A model generated the notes under the pieces. It searched no databases, was not told the origin of the DNA, and was given only the letters and a program-made list of their open reading frames with translations. DNA of 64,000 nt, from contig NZ_JALLPO010000019.1 of NCBI RefSeq assembly GCF_023276435.1, positions 111,601 through 175,600 on the forward strand, in the 5' to 3' direction. A program made the position numbers and the translations under genes. This DNA is from Sphaerisporangium perillae (GTDB lineage: Bacteria; Actinomycetota; Actinomycetes; Streptosporangiales; Streptosporangiaceae). Numbering within the stretch: position 1 is the first letter of the stretch; each line of letters opens with the position of its first letter. Below, in pieces: positions 17,800-26,509 of the stretch.

Positions 17800-18135
17800 A
17801 CCTGCACAAACAGGTCCTGATCCGGACCGACTCCGGGGGCGCCACCCGCGCCTTCCTCACCTGGGTGAGTTCCCGGCGCCTGAAGTACTCCATCGGGTTC
17901 AACCGCACCGACGACATCTGCGCCGCGATCCTCGCCCTGCCCGAGGAGGTGTGGCAGGTCGCCTACGACGCCGACCGCCAACCCCGCGACGGCGCCTGGA
18001 TCGCCGAACTCACCGGCATGCTCGATCTGTCGTCCTGGCCCAAGGGCATGCGGGTCATCGTCGGCAAGGAGCGCCCCCACCCCGGCGCGCAGCTGCGCTT
18101 CACCGACATCGACGGGCACCGCTTCGCCCGCCGCT
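17800..18135 (+). pseudogene. IS1380-family transposase fragment
   Basis: The frame reads LHKQVLIRTDSGGATRAFLTWVSSRRLKYSIGFNRTDDICAAILALP, then WQVAYDADRQPRDGAWIAELTGMLDLSSWPKGMRVIVGKERPHPGAQLRFTDIDGHRFA. This matches the middle of IS1380 transposases, with the TDSGG Asp. The N-terminal third and the C-terminal part with the final acidic residue are missing. Confidence 0.8.
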
Positions 18136-18195
18136 GGGAACCCAAACGGCTGTACGCCCTCACCGAGAGGTTCACCCAGGCAATAGATCTTGGCA

Positions 18196-19575
18196 TCAAC
18201 CAGAGAAATGCTCCTTGAGGATGATGCCGTGCACTCCGGTAGTCCGGTCGACGACTTGGGACACCTCGAAATTGGCGGCAGCGGACAGGTAGGCGTAGGC
18301 GACGGCGCGGTCCATGCCCTGGTCGTGTTCGAGGAAATCGAGCGCATTGACCACCGCCCGCCGCATGGCGATGTTGAGGTCGTTCACCTGTCCATTCTGA
18401 GCCCCGTCAGGGTCGGACAGCCCGATCGGCACCCATGCCTGCGCGGTCTCTGCGAACGGGTAGTGGAATGCGACGGAAGGAGCGTCGCCGGACCCGGCCT
18501 TGCATACCGTGAGCCGGAAGGTGCCACGCAGCGACCCCTCCATCGCGGTAAGCGCCACCTCGCCGTTGCCCATCGCGTGATGCGGGTCACCGGTGTAGAA
18601 AAGAGCCCCCTCGGTGAACACCGGCAGGTAGAAGGTCGCACCCACACCGAGGAGGTTGATGTCGATGTTGCCACCGCCGAGGGTGGGAGGAATCGAGTTG
18701 AGGGCGGGATCGGTCTGTTGGCCCGCGGACGCGAAGGCAACCCCCATCATGCCCATGAAAGGACGCAGGGGGAAGGTGACCGCGCCGGAGTTCCCTCGGC
18801 TCATGACGCCGCTCGGTACGCCTTTCGGCCCACGGCGCACCGGCGTGAACACTGACACGTTGCCGTAGCGGGCCGGGTCGCCCGTGGGCCGCCCGTCGGT
18901 CGCCACAGGCGGCATGATCTCTTCCAAGGTGATCCCAGCCGGCGCACCGCCGTTGGACGTCCGGGCCAGCGCACCTTTGCCATGCCGGCTCGACACCACG
19001 CCGTAGGGCACGCGCGGCAGCATCGAAAGCATTTCGACCTTGAGCACGTCGCCCTGCTGCGCACCGTCCACGTAGATCGGCCCGGTGACCACGTGAGGCC
19101 CGTCGAGGTCGAAGTTGCGCGTCGTCCGCGAGTAGCCACGGGCGATCGCGATCGCGTCCTCGAGCACGTTTTCACGAGGCACTCCGTGCTTGCCGAAGTA
19201 GGCGACCGGGTCGCGTCCTTGGTCTTCAAGGATGCCCTCGTGGGAGACCGAGTCGATGGTGACGGTCTCACCCGATTTCATCCGGAGCGCCGGCTGGCTG
19301 CCCACCGCCGGCACGTACCCCCACCGGACCTGCTCGACCGCTGACGGCAGGTAGTGCTTGCCATGGATGGGGCCCTTCCCGGGCTGGAGTACCTCTCCAG
19401 GGAGTGCCACCGCCGGCGCGGCGGACGTCTGGGCGGTCACGGCGAAAGCGGAACCCGAGCCCAACAACCCTCCACCGGCCCCGGTCACAACTGCGGCGGC
19501 GCGCAGGAAGTTTCGCCGCCCCAGCCTCGTGATCAGTACGTCCCGCATATCACTCGGGCTCTTCGGCAGTTTCAT
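18196..19575 (-). CDS. Exported acetamidase/formamidase family protein
   Basis: 459 residues. A twin-arginine signal is visible (RLGRRNFLRAAAVVTGAGGG), so it is exported folded. The FmdA/AmdA pattern follows: VTIDSVSHEG, GPHVVTGPIYVDGAQQGDVLKVEMLSMLPRVPYG, RPFMGMMGVAFASAG, GGNIDINLLGVGATFYLPVFTEGALFYTGDPHHAMGNGEVALTAMEG. In the family these residues hold a metal and hydrolyse formamide or acetamide to ammonia and the acid. A C-terminal helix-rich end (RRAVVNALDFLEHDQGMDRAVAYAYLSAAANFEVSQVVD) is complete. Operon partners are absent. Confidence 0.88.
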   Translation of the reverse strand: MKLPKSPSDMRDVLITRLGRRNFLRAAAVVTGAGGGLLGSGSAFAVTAQTSAAPAVALPGEVLQPGKGPIHGKHYLPSAVEQVRWGYVPAVGSQPALRMKSGETVTIDSVSHEGILEDQGRDPVAYFGKHGVPRENVLEDAIAIARGYSRTTRNFDLDGPHVVTGPIYVDGAQQGDVLKVEMLSMLPRVPYGVVSSRHGKGALARTSNGGAPAGITLEEIMPPVATDGRPTGDPARYGNVSVFTPVRRGPKGVPSGVMSRGNSGAVTFPLRPFMGMMGVAFASAGQQTDPALNSIPPTLGGGNIDINLLGVGATFYLPVFTEGALFYTGDPHHAMGNGEVALTAMEGSLRGTFRLTVCKAGSGDAPSVAFHYPFAETAQAWVPIGLSDPDGAQNGQVNDLNIAMRRAVVNALDFLEHDQGMDRAVAYAYLSAAANFEVSQVVDRTTGVHGIILKEHFSG

Positions 19576-19683
19576 GACCCTCCTCGCGACCTCCCGACCG
19601 AAATGGTCGAGTATGGGGTATGTCGCAGCAGATCATGGGATACGCGTGTTACAGCCCTGTATGCACGAGATTTCGGCAGGATA

Positions 19684-19703
19684 GTTCTTTACCGGGAAAG
19701 AAC
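19684..19703. other. AT-rich hairpin between relics
   Basis: GTTCTTT-ACCGGG-AAAGAAC, 7-bp arms with a 6-base loop, shortly before the duplicated regulator tail. It could be a terminator or an old element boundary. Confidence 0.3.
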
Positions 19704-19713
19704 CCGCAAAGGG

Positions 19714-19931
19714 AATGCCGCCCCGCCAAAGCGCTGCGGCGACTCGGTGATCTCATGGCAGCTCAGACCTTCGCCGAGGAAGCATTCAGGTCCGCTGACA
19801 CCTGCCACCTACGCGGCCAGACACACCAGCTCGCCACCGTCGCCCTCGTCTTGGCCAAGCGTCGCGAACTGGACCAGGCCGTCGCCACCGCCGAGACCAT
19901 GTTGGAGCGCGCGCATGGCACGGAGTCCGAC
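19714..19931 (+). pseudogene. Duplicate of a TPR-type regulator C-terminus
   Basis: This 218-base stretch matches 62752-62969, inside the intact regulator gene, with about 17 differences counted by eye. It reads LRRLGDLMAAQTFAEEAF, CHLRGQTHQLATVALVLAKRRELDQAVATAETMLERA. Nothing of the N-terminal HTH is present, and the frame runs into unrelated sequence. Confidence 0.8.
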
Positions 19932-20186
19932 GGTACCACCGGACTGACCCAGCGATCAGAGCCCTGCGCAGCATCCACTTACGATCCTGCCGGACGACTG
20001 ATCGCCCCCTATCTGCCGCCTTGCCCACGAACCGAGAGCATTCCTAGGGGGTGCGGGGCGGAGCCCCTGCCTTGGGCGGGAGCCCCAATGAGCACAGCCC
20101 GAGCGGACCGAGGCCCGTGTTCGAGCGGAGCAAGGGCCTGAAATTGAGCGCGGGCCGCACTGGTGCACGGCCCGAATCCTCGGCCC

Positions 20187-20543
20187 TCATGCGTCGGTGT
20201 CTTTCGGGTGACGGGGCGATGCGTAGACGCCCCAGACAGTACGGCTGACATCATCAATGGCATAGCGGACGCGTCCGCCGCTGGTGACCTCGAATTCCCA
20301 CTGCTCCAGATCCTGGCCATTATGGCGATGAGTGGCGAGGTCGCCGCGTAGGCGGTGTTGACGCTCGTGATCAGCTCGTGAGCGCGGATCGGCGCGCAGC
20401 GCCTCAAGACATCGGCGTGTGTTGCCCAGGGCGTGACGGCACAATTCCTCCCAGCCCTTGACCGCATCACTGGTACCGAACCGGATATCCCATTCATCGT
20501 CAGGAGGAGGGACCGTGACCCGGTCTCCCCGCTTCGGGCTCAT
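20187..20543 (-). CDS. RelE/ParE-like protein of the actinobacterial SPKRGDR type
   Basis: 118 residues from the ATG at 20543: MSPKRGDRV, EWDIRFGTSDAVKGWEELCRHALGNTRRCLEALR, HRLRGDLATHRHNG, LEQWEFEVTSGGRVRYAIDD, RTVWGVYASPRHPKDT. The order of a central helix, then basic strands (HRLRG, GRVRYAIDD, VWGVY), is that of RelE-fold toxins. I recognise the pattern from small actinobacterial proteins near mobile DNA. The ATG overlaps the stop of an upstream frame (ATGA) that ends IKADPAHYAHARKATSGDLGPVEVSV. The long open frame upstream of the ATG is not coding-like. Confidence 0.6.
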   Translation of the reverse strand: MSPKRGDRVTVPPPDDEWDIRFGTSDAVKGWEELCRHALGNTRRCLEALRADPRSRADHERQHRLRGDLATHRHNGQDLEQWEFEVTSGGRVRYAIDDVSRTVWGVYASPRHPKDTDA

Positions 20544-20667
20544 ACCGAAACCTCCACCGGCCCCAAGTCCCCGCTTGTGGCCTTGCGGGCGTGGGCGTAG
20601 TGGGCGGGATCGGCCTTGATTCGAGCGGTTGCCCGCCACCCTGCGACGACTTCCTAGTAGCCGATGA
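20540..20667 (-). pseudogene. Short upstream partner of the RelE-like gene, probably interrupted
   Basis: The frame EVVAGWRATARIKADPAHYAHARKATSGDLGPVEVSV ends in a TGA that overlaps the RelE-like ATG. Just before it lies a TAG, preceded in the same frame by APIGERGLMFIGY. No start codon follows the TAG. The small antitoxin-like gene expected here is therefore either broken by a nonsense change or begins in a way I cannot see. Confidence 0.35.
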
Positions 20668-20761
20668 ACATCAGTCCGCGCTCTCCGATCGGCGCGAGGC
20701 AGGTCGCCCTGTCCTGTTGACATGAGTGGTGCCCACGAGCGATGTGGTCGCGGGACCGGGG

Positions 20762-21400
20762 CTACAGCGCGGAGATCGAGGCGGGCGCGCGTTCGGCGCG
20801 ACTGAGTGCTCGCAGCACATTGATCGCGCCGTGCCGGCGCAGCGCGATTCGGGTCAGCAGATCGACGACGGTCTCGATGGCCTCGGCGGGCAGTTCGGGC
20901 GTCGGCACCCCTACGCTGTGGGCCAGATCGTCGCTGTGGATGGCCACCTCCAGCAGTCGGCTCGTCACGAAGTCGTCCAGGCTGATCGACCACGCTCCCC
21001 AGCTAGGGCGTCGTATCGGCCGCGACGGCGCGACTGGCAGCACAGTGCGCAACTCTTGGACAGTGGCGTCTACCTGGGCCGCCAGGGCCGCGGGGCCGTC
21101 GGTGGCGTCCTCTTCGCCGCTGGTGCGGATAAGCACATTGAACGGGTCGTCGAGATCTGATCCGATCCAGCTCACTCGTGCGTAGTACTCGTGGATCGAG
21201 ATGATTTCCTCTGAGGGCACCGGCTCGGCGAGCACCTTGGGAATGAAGAAGATTTGCCCGGCCAGATGACCGGCGAGACCCCGGACGCTGAGCTTGGGCA
21301 ATGCGCTTGGCTCATGCCACGAACTGGCCACCTGGGGGGTGGCGAGCAGTTTGGCCGCTGACGCGGCCGCCGTGAGGTAGAGGTCTCTGATCTGGGCCAT
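20762..21400 (-). CDS. DinB/maleylpyruvate isomerase-family protein
   Basis: 212 residues from the ATG at 21400, set by GGAGG eight bases upstream. The N-terminal helix MAQIRDLYLTAAASAAKLLA, VRGLAGHLAGQIFFIPKVL (His position of the mycothiol-dependent domain), WGAWSISLDDFVTSRLLEVAIHSDDLAHSVG with the second His/Asp group, and LPAEAIETVVDLLTRIALRRHG match the MDMPI/TIGR03083 family common in mycothiol-containing actinomycetes. Members act as thiol-dependent isomerases or transferases; this one's substrate is unknown. Confidence 0.8.
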   Translation of the reverse strand: MAQIRDLYLTAAASAAKLLATPQVASSWHEPSALPKLSVRGLAGHLAGQIFFIPKVLAEPVPSEEIISIHEYYARVSWIGSDLDDPFNVLIRTSGEEDATDGPAALAAQVDATVQELRTVLPVAPSRPIRRPSWGAWSISLDDFVTSRLLEVAIHSDDLAHSVGVPTPELPAEAIETVVDLLTRIALRRHGAINVLRALSRAERAPASISAL

Positions 21401-21620
21401 TTCCACGCCTCCAAGGGGAATGCGATCTACCGCCAGCCAGAACCTACGCTGCGAGCGAGCAGGATGGGTAACCTCGGTTGACGTTGGTGCCGCCGATGCC
21501 GCAATAGCCATTTGGCACCTAAAAAGGTACTGCTGGTGCCAGCACTTCTCTCAAGCAGAAATTCGATGTCGACATCCTCCCCATCCACCACCCCACGAGG
21601 TGATCAGCGGCTCGGCGGAT

Positions 21621-22120
21621 CCACCACGGAGTCTCCCGCGAAGCACCGTGAAACGGTACCTGGACCTGCTCGAACTGATCTACGTTCTTCGTCGCATCCC
21701 CGCCTGGTCCTCAAATGCGACGACTCGGGCCGTCGCCACCCCGAAGCTCCTCATGGTCGATTCAGGGCTCGGCGCTCATCTTTGCGGGCTCACTCCTGGA
21801 CGGGTCGCCGACGTGACCGCACCCGTGGGACCTCTCATTGAGAACTTCGCCCTTGGTGAGCTGGCCAGACAGCTCACGTGGGCGGAGGAGCCGGTGCGGC
21901 TCTACCACTATCGAGATCGCGATGGCGTCGAAGTGGACGGCCTACTGGAACGAGCATCGGGGGAAGTGGTGGCATTGGAGATCAAAGCCACCGAAACGGT
22001 CCGCGCCGACGACTTCCGAGGGCTCCAGCACCTGGCTCGCAAGCTTGGCGACCAGTTGATCGCAGGCTTTGTCCTCTATGCCGGCCCCGAAACCCTTCCC
22101 CGAGCCGGGCAGCGGGCTCC
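21621..22120 (+). pseudogene. DUF4143-type AAA ATPase, C-terminal remnant
   Basis: The frame reads LPRSTVKRYLDLLELIYVLRRIPAWSSN, RAVATPKLLMVDSGLGAHLCGL, GPLIENFALGELARQLTW, LYHYRDRDGVEVDGLLE and GEVVALEIKATETVRADDFRGLQHLA. This is the DUF4143 wing plus nuclease-like end of widespread AAA proteins. The Walker motifs upstream are gone, and the last residues go out of frame near 22090. Non-functional. Confidence 0.7.
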
Positions 22121-22230
22121 GGTGCGACGGCATCCATGCGGGGGTGCGGCAGCGAGCGCGTCGTTGGTCAGGCCGGGAGAGATCCAGGAGCGGCGTGGGA
22201 TGCGCCGCTCGGGTTGAAGAGGGAGTGGTA

Positions 22231-22253
22231 GCCGCCCGCCATGTGCGGGCGGC
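22231..22253. terminator. GC-rich hairpin terminator
   Basis: GCCGCCCGC-CATGT-GCGGGCGGC, a perfect 9-bp stem with a 5-base loop, lies 80 bases beyond the chitinase stop on that gene's strand. It could terminate transcription from either side. Confidence 0.5.
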
Positions 22254-22331
22254 CGTCGGCATCGGGACGACCCCGACTTGCAGGATCGCCTCGTTCTCGC
22301 GGTCCTGACTGCCAGTGCCGTCTAGCGAACG

Positions 22332-23900
22332 CTAGCGGCCTTGCAGTGCCTTGACGTTGTCACCGAAGGTCCAGCCCTTTGATCCATCCCAGTTGATGGA
22401 CCAGGTCATCAGACCCTTGAGGTTGCCGCTGAAGCTGTTCCAGCCCTGGGACACGAGAGAGGGCGCCATGTAGCCGCCTCCGGCTCCGCTCTGGGCGGGT
22501 AGACCGGGGACCTGCTTGTCATAGGGGATCTTGATCGTCGTGCCCTGGATGACCAGGCCGTTGTTCAAGCAAGTGGTCTGGGCGGTGAACCCCTGAACCG
22601 TGCCCGCGGAATAGGAGTCACCGGAGCAGCCGTACATGCTTCCGTTGTAGTACTGCATGTTCAGCCACCAGAGGCGGCCGTTGTCGGCGTACTTCTTGAT
22701 GATCGGCAGGTACGCTCCCCAGATCGAGCCGTAGGTGACGCTGCCTCCGGTTACGTACGCTGTCTCAGGTGCCATGGTCAGGCCGAAGTTGGACGGCATC
22801 TGGGCGAGAACGCCATCGATGATACGGATTAGATTGGCCTGGGACGGGGACAGCTGGCTGATGTTGCCGCTGCCGCTGAGGCCGGTCTCGATGTCGATGT
22901 CGATGCCATCGAAGTTGTATCGCTTAAGGATCGGCACGACCGTGGCGACGAAGCGGTCGGCGACGGCGCTGGAGCTAAGGTCGATGCCGGCAGTCGCTCC
23001 GCCGATGGACATCAGGATCGTCAGACCGGCGGCCTTGGCCTGGCACATTTCGGCCGGGGTCGCGACCTTGACGGTGGAGTCCATGCCGTCTTCCCACAGG
23101 ACGGTTCCATCGGAGCGGATGACCGGGAACGCCGCGTTGATCACGTTGTAGCCGTGGGCCTTGATGCGGGAGTCGGTGATCGGAATCCAGCCGAGCGGCG
23201 GGTGCACACCATTCGACGCGCCGTCCCAGTTCTCCCAGTACCCCTGAAGAACCTTGCCCGTCGGCCTTGACTTCACCGCGCACGTGCTATCCGTCGGAGT
23301 GGGAGTGGGAGTGGGAGTGGGAGTGGGAGTGGGAGTGGGTGTCGGAGTGGGTGTCGGAGTGGGTGTCGGAGTGGGTGTCGGAGTGGGAGTGGGAGTGGGG
23401 GTGCTCGAGGGGGGAGCTCCGGGCCCGTCGAAGCTGACGTCATCGGCATAGTAGGTGCCCTGCCCGTACCACCCGTGCAGGTAGACCACCGCGGTGGTCT
23501 GGCCGGCCGCGGTGGTGAAGGCGACAGAGAGCTGCGTGTACGTCGTCGCCGACGAGGTCCAGTTGGACCCGCCGCCGTTCACTCCGAGGTAGACGTAATT
23601 ACCACGCACCCAGGCGGTCAACGTGTAGGCGGTGCTCGGCTCGACGGTCACCGACTGGGTGCACTGGGCGTTGTCGGAGGTACTCGCCGCGCCGGCGAGT
23701 GCCTTCGTGCCGGAGCGGACCGGGGAGTTGACCGCCGAACCGAGCCCACCGGTGCAGGACCAGGGCGAAAGGGATCCGGTCTCGAAGCCCGGATTCGCGA
23801 GGAGGTTCGCGGCCTGAGCCGACGTCTGCGTGACGAGGACGCCTATGACCGCCAGCAACAACGAAACTGCCAGCGCCAGAAGGCGGGGGGTTCGCTTCAT
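22332..23900 (-). CDS. Secreted chitinase, CBM + GH18
   Basis: 522 residues from the ATG at 23900. A Sec signal ends near TSAQA. Residues ~31-160 are a beta-sandwich carbohydrate-binding module ([18 protein letters not shown] ... [11 protein letters not shown]). A Thr-Pro linker follows. The GH18 barrel starts at [12 protein letters not shown]. The catalytic motif is FDGIDIDIE, Glu being the acid; [18 protein letters not shown] and [14 protein letters not shown] line the groove. It should cut chitin outside the cell. An ATG at 23981 gives only a non-signal extension. A possible operator lies about 250 bases upstream. Confidence 0.93.
   Translation of the reverse strand: MKRTPRLLALAVSLLLAVIGVLVTQTSAQAANLLANPGFETGSLSPWSCTGGLGSAVNSPVRSGTKALAGAASTSDNAQCTQSVTVEPSTAYTLTAWVRGNYVYLGVNGGGSNWTSSATTYTQLSVAFTTAAGQTTAVVYLHGWYGQGTYYADDVSFDGPGAPPSSTPTPTPTPTPTPTPTPTPTPTPTPTPTPTPTPTPTPTDSTCAVKSRPTGKVLQGYWENWDGASNGVHPPLGWIPITDSRIKAHGYNVINAAFPVIRSDGTVLWEDGMDSTVKVATPAEMCQAKAAGLTILMSIGGATAGIDLSSSAVADRFVATVVPILKRYNFDGIDIDIETGLSGSGNISQLSPSQANLIRIIDGVLAQMPSNFGLTMAPETAYVTGGSVTYGSIWGAYLPIIKKYADNGRLWWLNMQYYNGSMYGCSGDSYSAGTVQGFTAQTTCLNNGLVIQGTTIKIPYDKQVPGLPAQSGAGGGYMAPSLVSQGWNSFSGNLKGLMTWSINWDGSKGWTFGDNVKALQGR
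23296..23400. repeat. Tandem hexamer array coding a Thr-Pro linker
   Basis: Runs of GTGGGA and GTCGGA hexamers, read on the minus strand as TCCCAC and TCCGAC (Thr-Pro after phase), join the binding module to the chitinase barrel. First a block of GTGGGA only, then GTGGGT/GTCGGA in alternation, then GTGGGA again. The array is a likely site of length change. Confidence 0.9.
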
Positions 23901-24254
23901 GGGGTAAACCCTTCTAGCGCCCGGGTGCAAGGGATCACCGGGCATCGACGGCGGACGGAAAGTGCGGCTTCCCTCGAACACCCGACTTCACCCGGCGGCC
24001 TTGACGAGGGGCGCGGCCGGAATGCCGTCCTGGCGGCCTCGAGCGCCATGGCGGTCACGGCGGGCAAGAGGATGAGGAGCGGACGACGGGATTCGTTCGG
24101 GCGCATGAGGGTCTCATCCTCAGGGATGGTCTGGGGTACAGTTCTTATAAGAAACTTTCCTAAGAGTTGTCGCGATCGTAGCCTCGACTTCAATGCCGTA
24201 CAAGGCCCAAACGGGACGTCCATGTGGCGCGTGAAGTGCTTGCGGCCGTACTCG
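23901..24254. other. Region upstream of the chitinase
   Basis: No complete gene. On the minus strand an ATG at about 24106 opens MRPNESRRPLLILLPAVTAMALEA, which looks like a secretion signal, but the rest of that frame is not protein-like. It may be the surviving front of a second exported enzyme. The dyad at 24145 is listed separately. Confidence 0.35.
24145..24166. promoter_or_regulatory. Candidate CsnR-like operator
   Basis: AAGAAACTTTCCTAAG at 24149-24164 differs by one base in its core from AGGAAACTTTCCT. That core is the AGGAAA-N-TTTCCT type box bound by CsnR-like ROK regulators before secreted glycosidase genes. Overlapping it, TTCTTATAAGAA (24142-24153) is a perfect palindrome. Its place before a chitinase supports the reading. 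Confidence 0.45.
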
Positions 24255-24753
24255 TAACTGGAGCATGCGGCCCTGGTGGAGTAGCACCCACGCATAGGTG
24301 CCGTGCAGCGTCGCCCACAGCAACTCGTCGTTCCCGCCGTGCGCGGTGGTGATGGCTCGTTCGGCGCCGATCGCGGCCAGGTCGTCACGGCCGAGGTGAA
24401 CCATGAGGCTAGCGGCCAGGTCGTAGGCCATCACCAACGGGTAGAGCGCCGACTCACCCACAGCGGAGTGTGTGAGGCGTGCTTCGGCGATCAGGCCGAG
24501 CAGGTGAGCGACCAGCCACGGGAAGTCGCCGCGCCAGTAGCGGGCGCAGGCGCTGTCCACGGCGGCCGCGATGTCCTCCAGCCGTGTCGGTTCGCCGCCA
24601 TGTCCGTCGTCCAGGTCAGGTAGGTACGACGGCGAGAGCAGCGCATCCCGGAGTGCCAGGACGCCGCCGCCGGCCCGCTCGGCGCCCATGCGGTCCCGCT
24701 TGCCAATCAGGGCGCTCAGCTCTGCGTCTAGGGCGTCGCCGCCAAGATCCATG
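24255..24753 (-). pseudogene. Regulator fragment (TPR-like middle domain of an XRE-type protein)
   Basis: The frame has RLEDIAAAVDSACARYWRGDFPWLVAHLLGLIAEARLTHSAVGESALYPLVMAYDLAASLMVHLGRDDLAAIGAERAITTAHGGNDELLWATLHGTYAWVLLHQGR. This is the helical middle part of actinobacterial XRE/TPR regulators. The N-terminal HTH is missing, an IS5-like relic takes its place at 24754, and the 3' part runs into unrelated DNA. Confidence 0.65.
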
Positions 24754-24870
24754 CCCCGGCCCTGGACACCCACGACCGGATCATCGGTCTCGCACTGTCC
24801 GAGATATCCGTCGACGGCTGCATCGCCAAGACTCCATCAGGTGGCGAGAAGGCAGGACGCTCACCAACCG
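24754..24870 (+). pseudogene. IS5-family transposase fragment
   Basis: The frame ALDTHDRIIGLALSEISVDGCIAKTPSGGEKAGRSP is the part of IS5-type transposases around the first catalytic Asp (VDG), with the conserved GGEKAGRSP. About 35 residues remain before a stop. Confidence 0.65.
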
Positions 24871-24946
24871 TTGCGGGTCATGACGTTGCTGACGGCCGAC
24901 TCCGTAATCCCTGATGCCGTAACCCGACGTTGGATGATTCGGTGTG

Positions 24947-25777
24947 TTACGAGATTGCGCGGAGTCGGCCGGGGGGCCGGAGTTGATCGATGGCCTGGGC
25001 TGTCTTCTCGTCTGCGGGGAGGAAAACGACCAGCTGTTGTGCGTCCGAGGAGAGCTCGAGCATCTCGCGGAGCAGTAGAAGCTCATATCCGGAGGGGTGG
25101 TTGAGTCGGAGAACGCCACGTGGCGGAACCACGTGGCGGTTGAAGCGCCGCGTGAAGTCAGGGCCGGCGATGGGCGCGAGTTCCGCGATGAGCCACTCGG
25201 AGTTTTCGACAGATGGTGCGAGCCACAGGTCGAAGGCTTGCTCGTCCGCGACGTCGTCCCAGTCGGCGAAGAACGTCCGAGCGTCGGGGTTGGTGAGGAC
25301 ATAGCGAGTGAGGTTCGGCGCGTCGACATCGAGCAACCCGATTCCGCCCATCACCAACTCATAGCCGCTGGTGTAGGCGAGGACGTCGCCCAGCCGGTTT
25401 GTCACCACCGCGATCCCCGGTTCAAGGAGGCGGAGTGTCTCCAGGACGGACGGCCGGACGTCACGACGCGGTGGTGCGGGCTGCGTATGGGCGGAACACT
25501 CACCGCCGGTGATCTTCGTGAGGTAGCGCAGGTGGTTGCGCTCCGAGGGGTCGAGGCTGAGCGCGTCGGCGAGCGCGTTCACCACCGGCACCGAGGGGTT
25601 GCGGTCACGGCCCTGCTCAATACGGGTCAGGTATTCGACGCTGATGCCGGCCCGAGCAGCCAGATCCGTACGGCGTAGACCAGGCGACCGGCGGCGGCCA
25701 CGATCCGGTAGCCCCAACACGTCTGGCTGGATGCTGTCGCGCTTGGCTCGAATGAAGTCACCCAGCGGCGTACTCAT
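24947..25777 (-). CDS. XRE family regulator with MmyB-like ligand domain
   Basis: 276 residues. The HTH is RRTDLAARAGISVEYLTRIEQGRDRNPSVPVVNALADAL. The C-terminal MmyB-like domain (GIAVVTNRLGDVLAYTSGYE; NLTRYVLTNPDARTFFADWDDVADEQ; LNHPSGYELLLLREMLELSSDAQQLVVFLPA) is thought to bind a fatty acid or other small hydrophobic ligand. The start at 25777 matches the usual MSTPLGDFIRAKRD opening. It is divergent from the flavin reductase gene, with 114 bases between them, and probably represses it. Confidence 0.88.
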   Translation of the reverse strand: MSTPLGDFIRAKRDSIQPDVLGLPDRGRRRSPGLRRTDLAARAGISVEYLTRIEQGRDRNPSVPVVNALADALSLDPSERNHLRYLTKITGGECSAHTQPAPPRRDVRPSVLETLRLLEPGIAVVTNRLGDVLAYTSGYELVMGGIGLLDVDAPNLTRYVLTNPDARTFFADWDDVADEQAFDLWLAPSVENSEWLIAELAPIAGPDFTRRFNRHVVPPRGVLRLNHPSGYELLLLREMLELSSDAQQLVVFLPADEKTAQAIDQLRPPGRLRAIS

Positions 25778-25891
25778 GCCGTGAAGCATACGGCGCCGCA
25801 TTCTGATCGCGGAGTGCTGTGGGTGGCCCTGTGGGGGCCAGCCTAAGCGCGGCCTGGTTGTAGCCACCACAACGGCGTGATCGTGGTGGGC

Positions 25892-26485
25892 ATGGATAAC
25901 AAGCACAAGTTGGTAATCATCGTCGGAAGCGTCCGGGAAGGACGGTTCGGTCCGGTGGTGGCCTCGTGGGTCGCCGACCAGGCCCGCACTCACGGTGGAT
26001 TCGATGTGGACGTCGTCGATCTGGCAGATGTCGAGATCCCGCTGGCCCTGCCCGCGGCATCGCCGAAGTTCGCCGGTGAGAGCTACCCTCGCCCGGCCGG
26101 GATGGCGGCACTGACCTCGGCGCTGGAAGGCGCTGACGCGTTCATCGTGGTCACGCCGGAGTACAACCACAGCTATCCCGCGTCGCTGAAGGCGGCCATC
26201 GACTGGCACTTCACCCAGTGGACGGCCAAGCCTGTCGCCTTCGTCAGCTACGGCGGCGCAGCAGGTGGCCGGCATGCCGTGCTGCACCTGGAGAACGTGC
26301 TGACCGAGTTGCACGCGGTGACGATTCGCGATGGTCTGGCCTTCCCGAACTACTTCACGGCGTGGCAGGACGGTTGTCCGCTCGCCCCTGAGACCTCCGG
26401 GTACGCCAAGACGTTGCTTGACCAGCTGGCCTGGTGGGCAGGCGCGCTTCGGTCGGCGCGCGATGCCGCTCCCTACCCGGCATGA
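25892..26485 (+). CDS. NADPH-dependent FMN reductase
   Basis: 197 residues of flavodoxin-like fold. The FMN phosphate loop is GSVREGRFGPVVASW, the flavin-ring loop VTPEYNHSYPASLKAAIDW, and FVSYGGAAGGRHAVLHLENVL closes the site. It should reduce FMN, quinones or azo compounds using NADPH. The ATG at 25892 gives MDNKHKLVIIVGS; a GTG further up would only add MIVVG. Control by the divergent XRE regulator is likely, as this pairing is common. Confidence 0.88.
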   Translation: MDNKHKLVIIVGSVREGRFGPVVASWVADQARTHGGFDVDVVDLADVEIPLALPAASPKFAGESYPRPAGMAALTSALEGADAFIVVTPEYNHSYPASLKAAIDWHFTQWTAKPVAFVSYGGAAGGRHAVLHLENVLTELHAVTIRDGLAFPNYFTAWQDGCPLAPETSGYAKTLLDQLAWWAGALRSARDAAPYPA

Positions 26486-26509
26486 GCGCGGCGACGATGG
26501 AGGGCGGCG

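Noticed and set aside
20187..20993. 268-codon frame containing the RelE-like protein
   Set aside because: Only the last 118 codons are protein-like; the earlier part is Arg-rich shadow sequence, and a good ATG starts the known pattern.
23296..23400. Possible CRISPR-like array
   Set aside because: The repeats are contiguous hexamers with no spacers and lie inside a coding region.
23254..23451. Plus-strand Val-Gly repeat protein
   Set aside because: It is the reverse reading of the Thr-Pro linker hexamers of the chitinase, with no start signal of its own.
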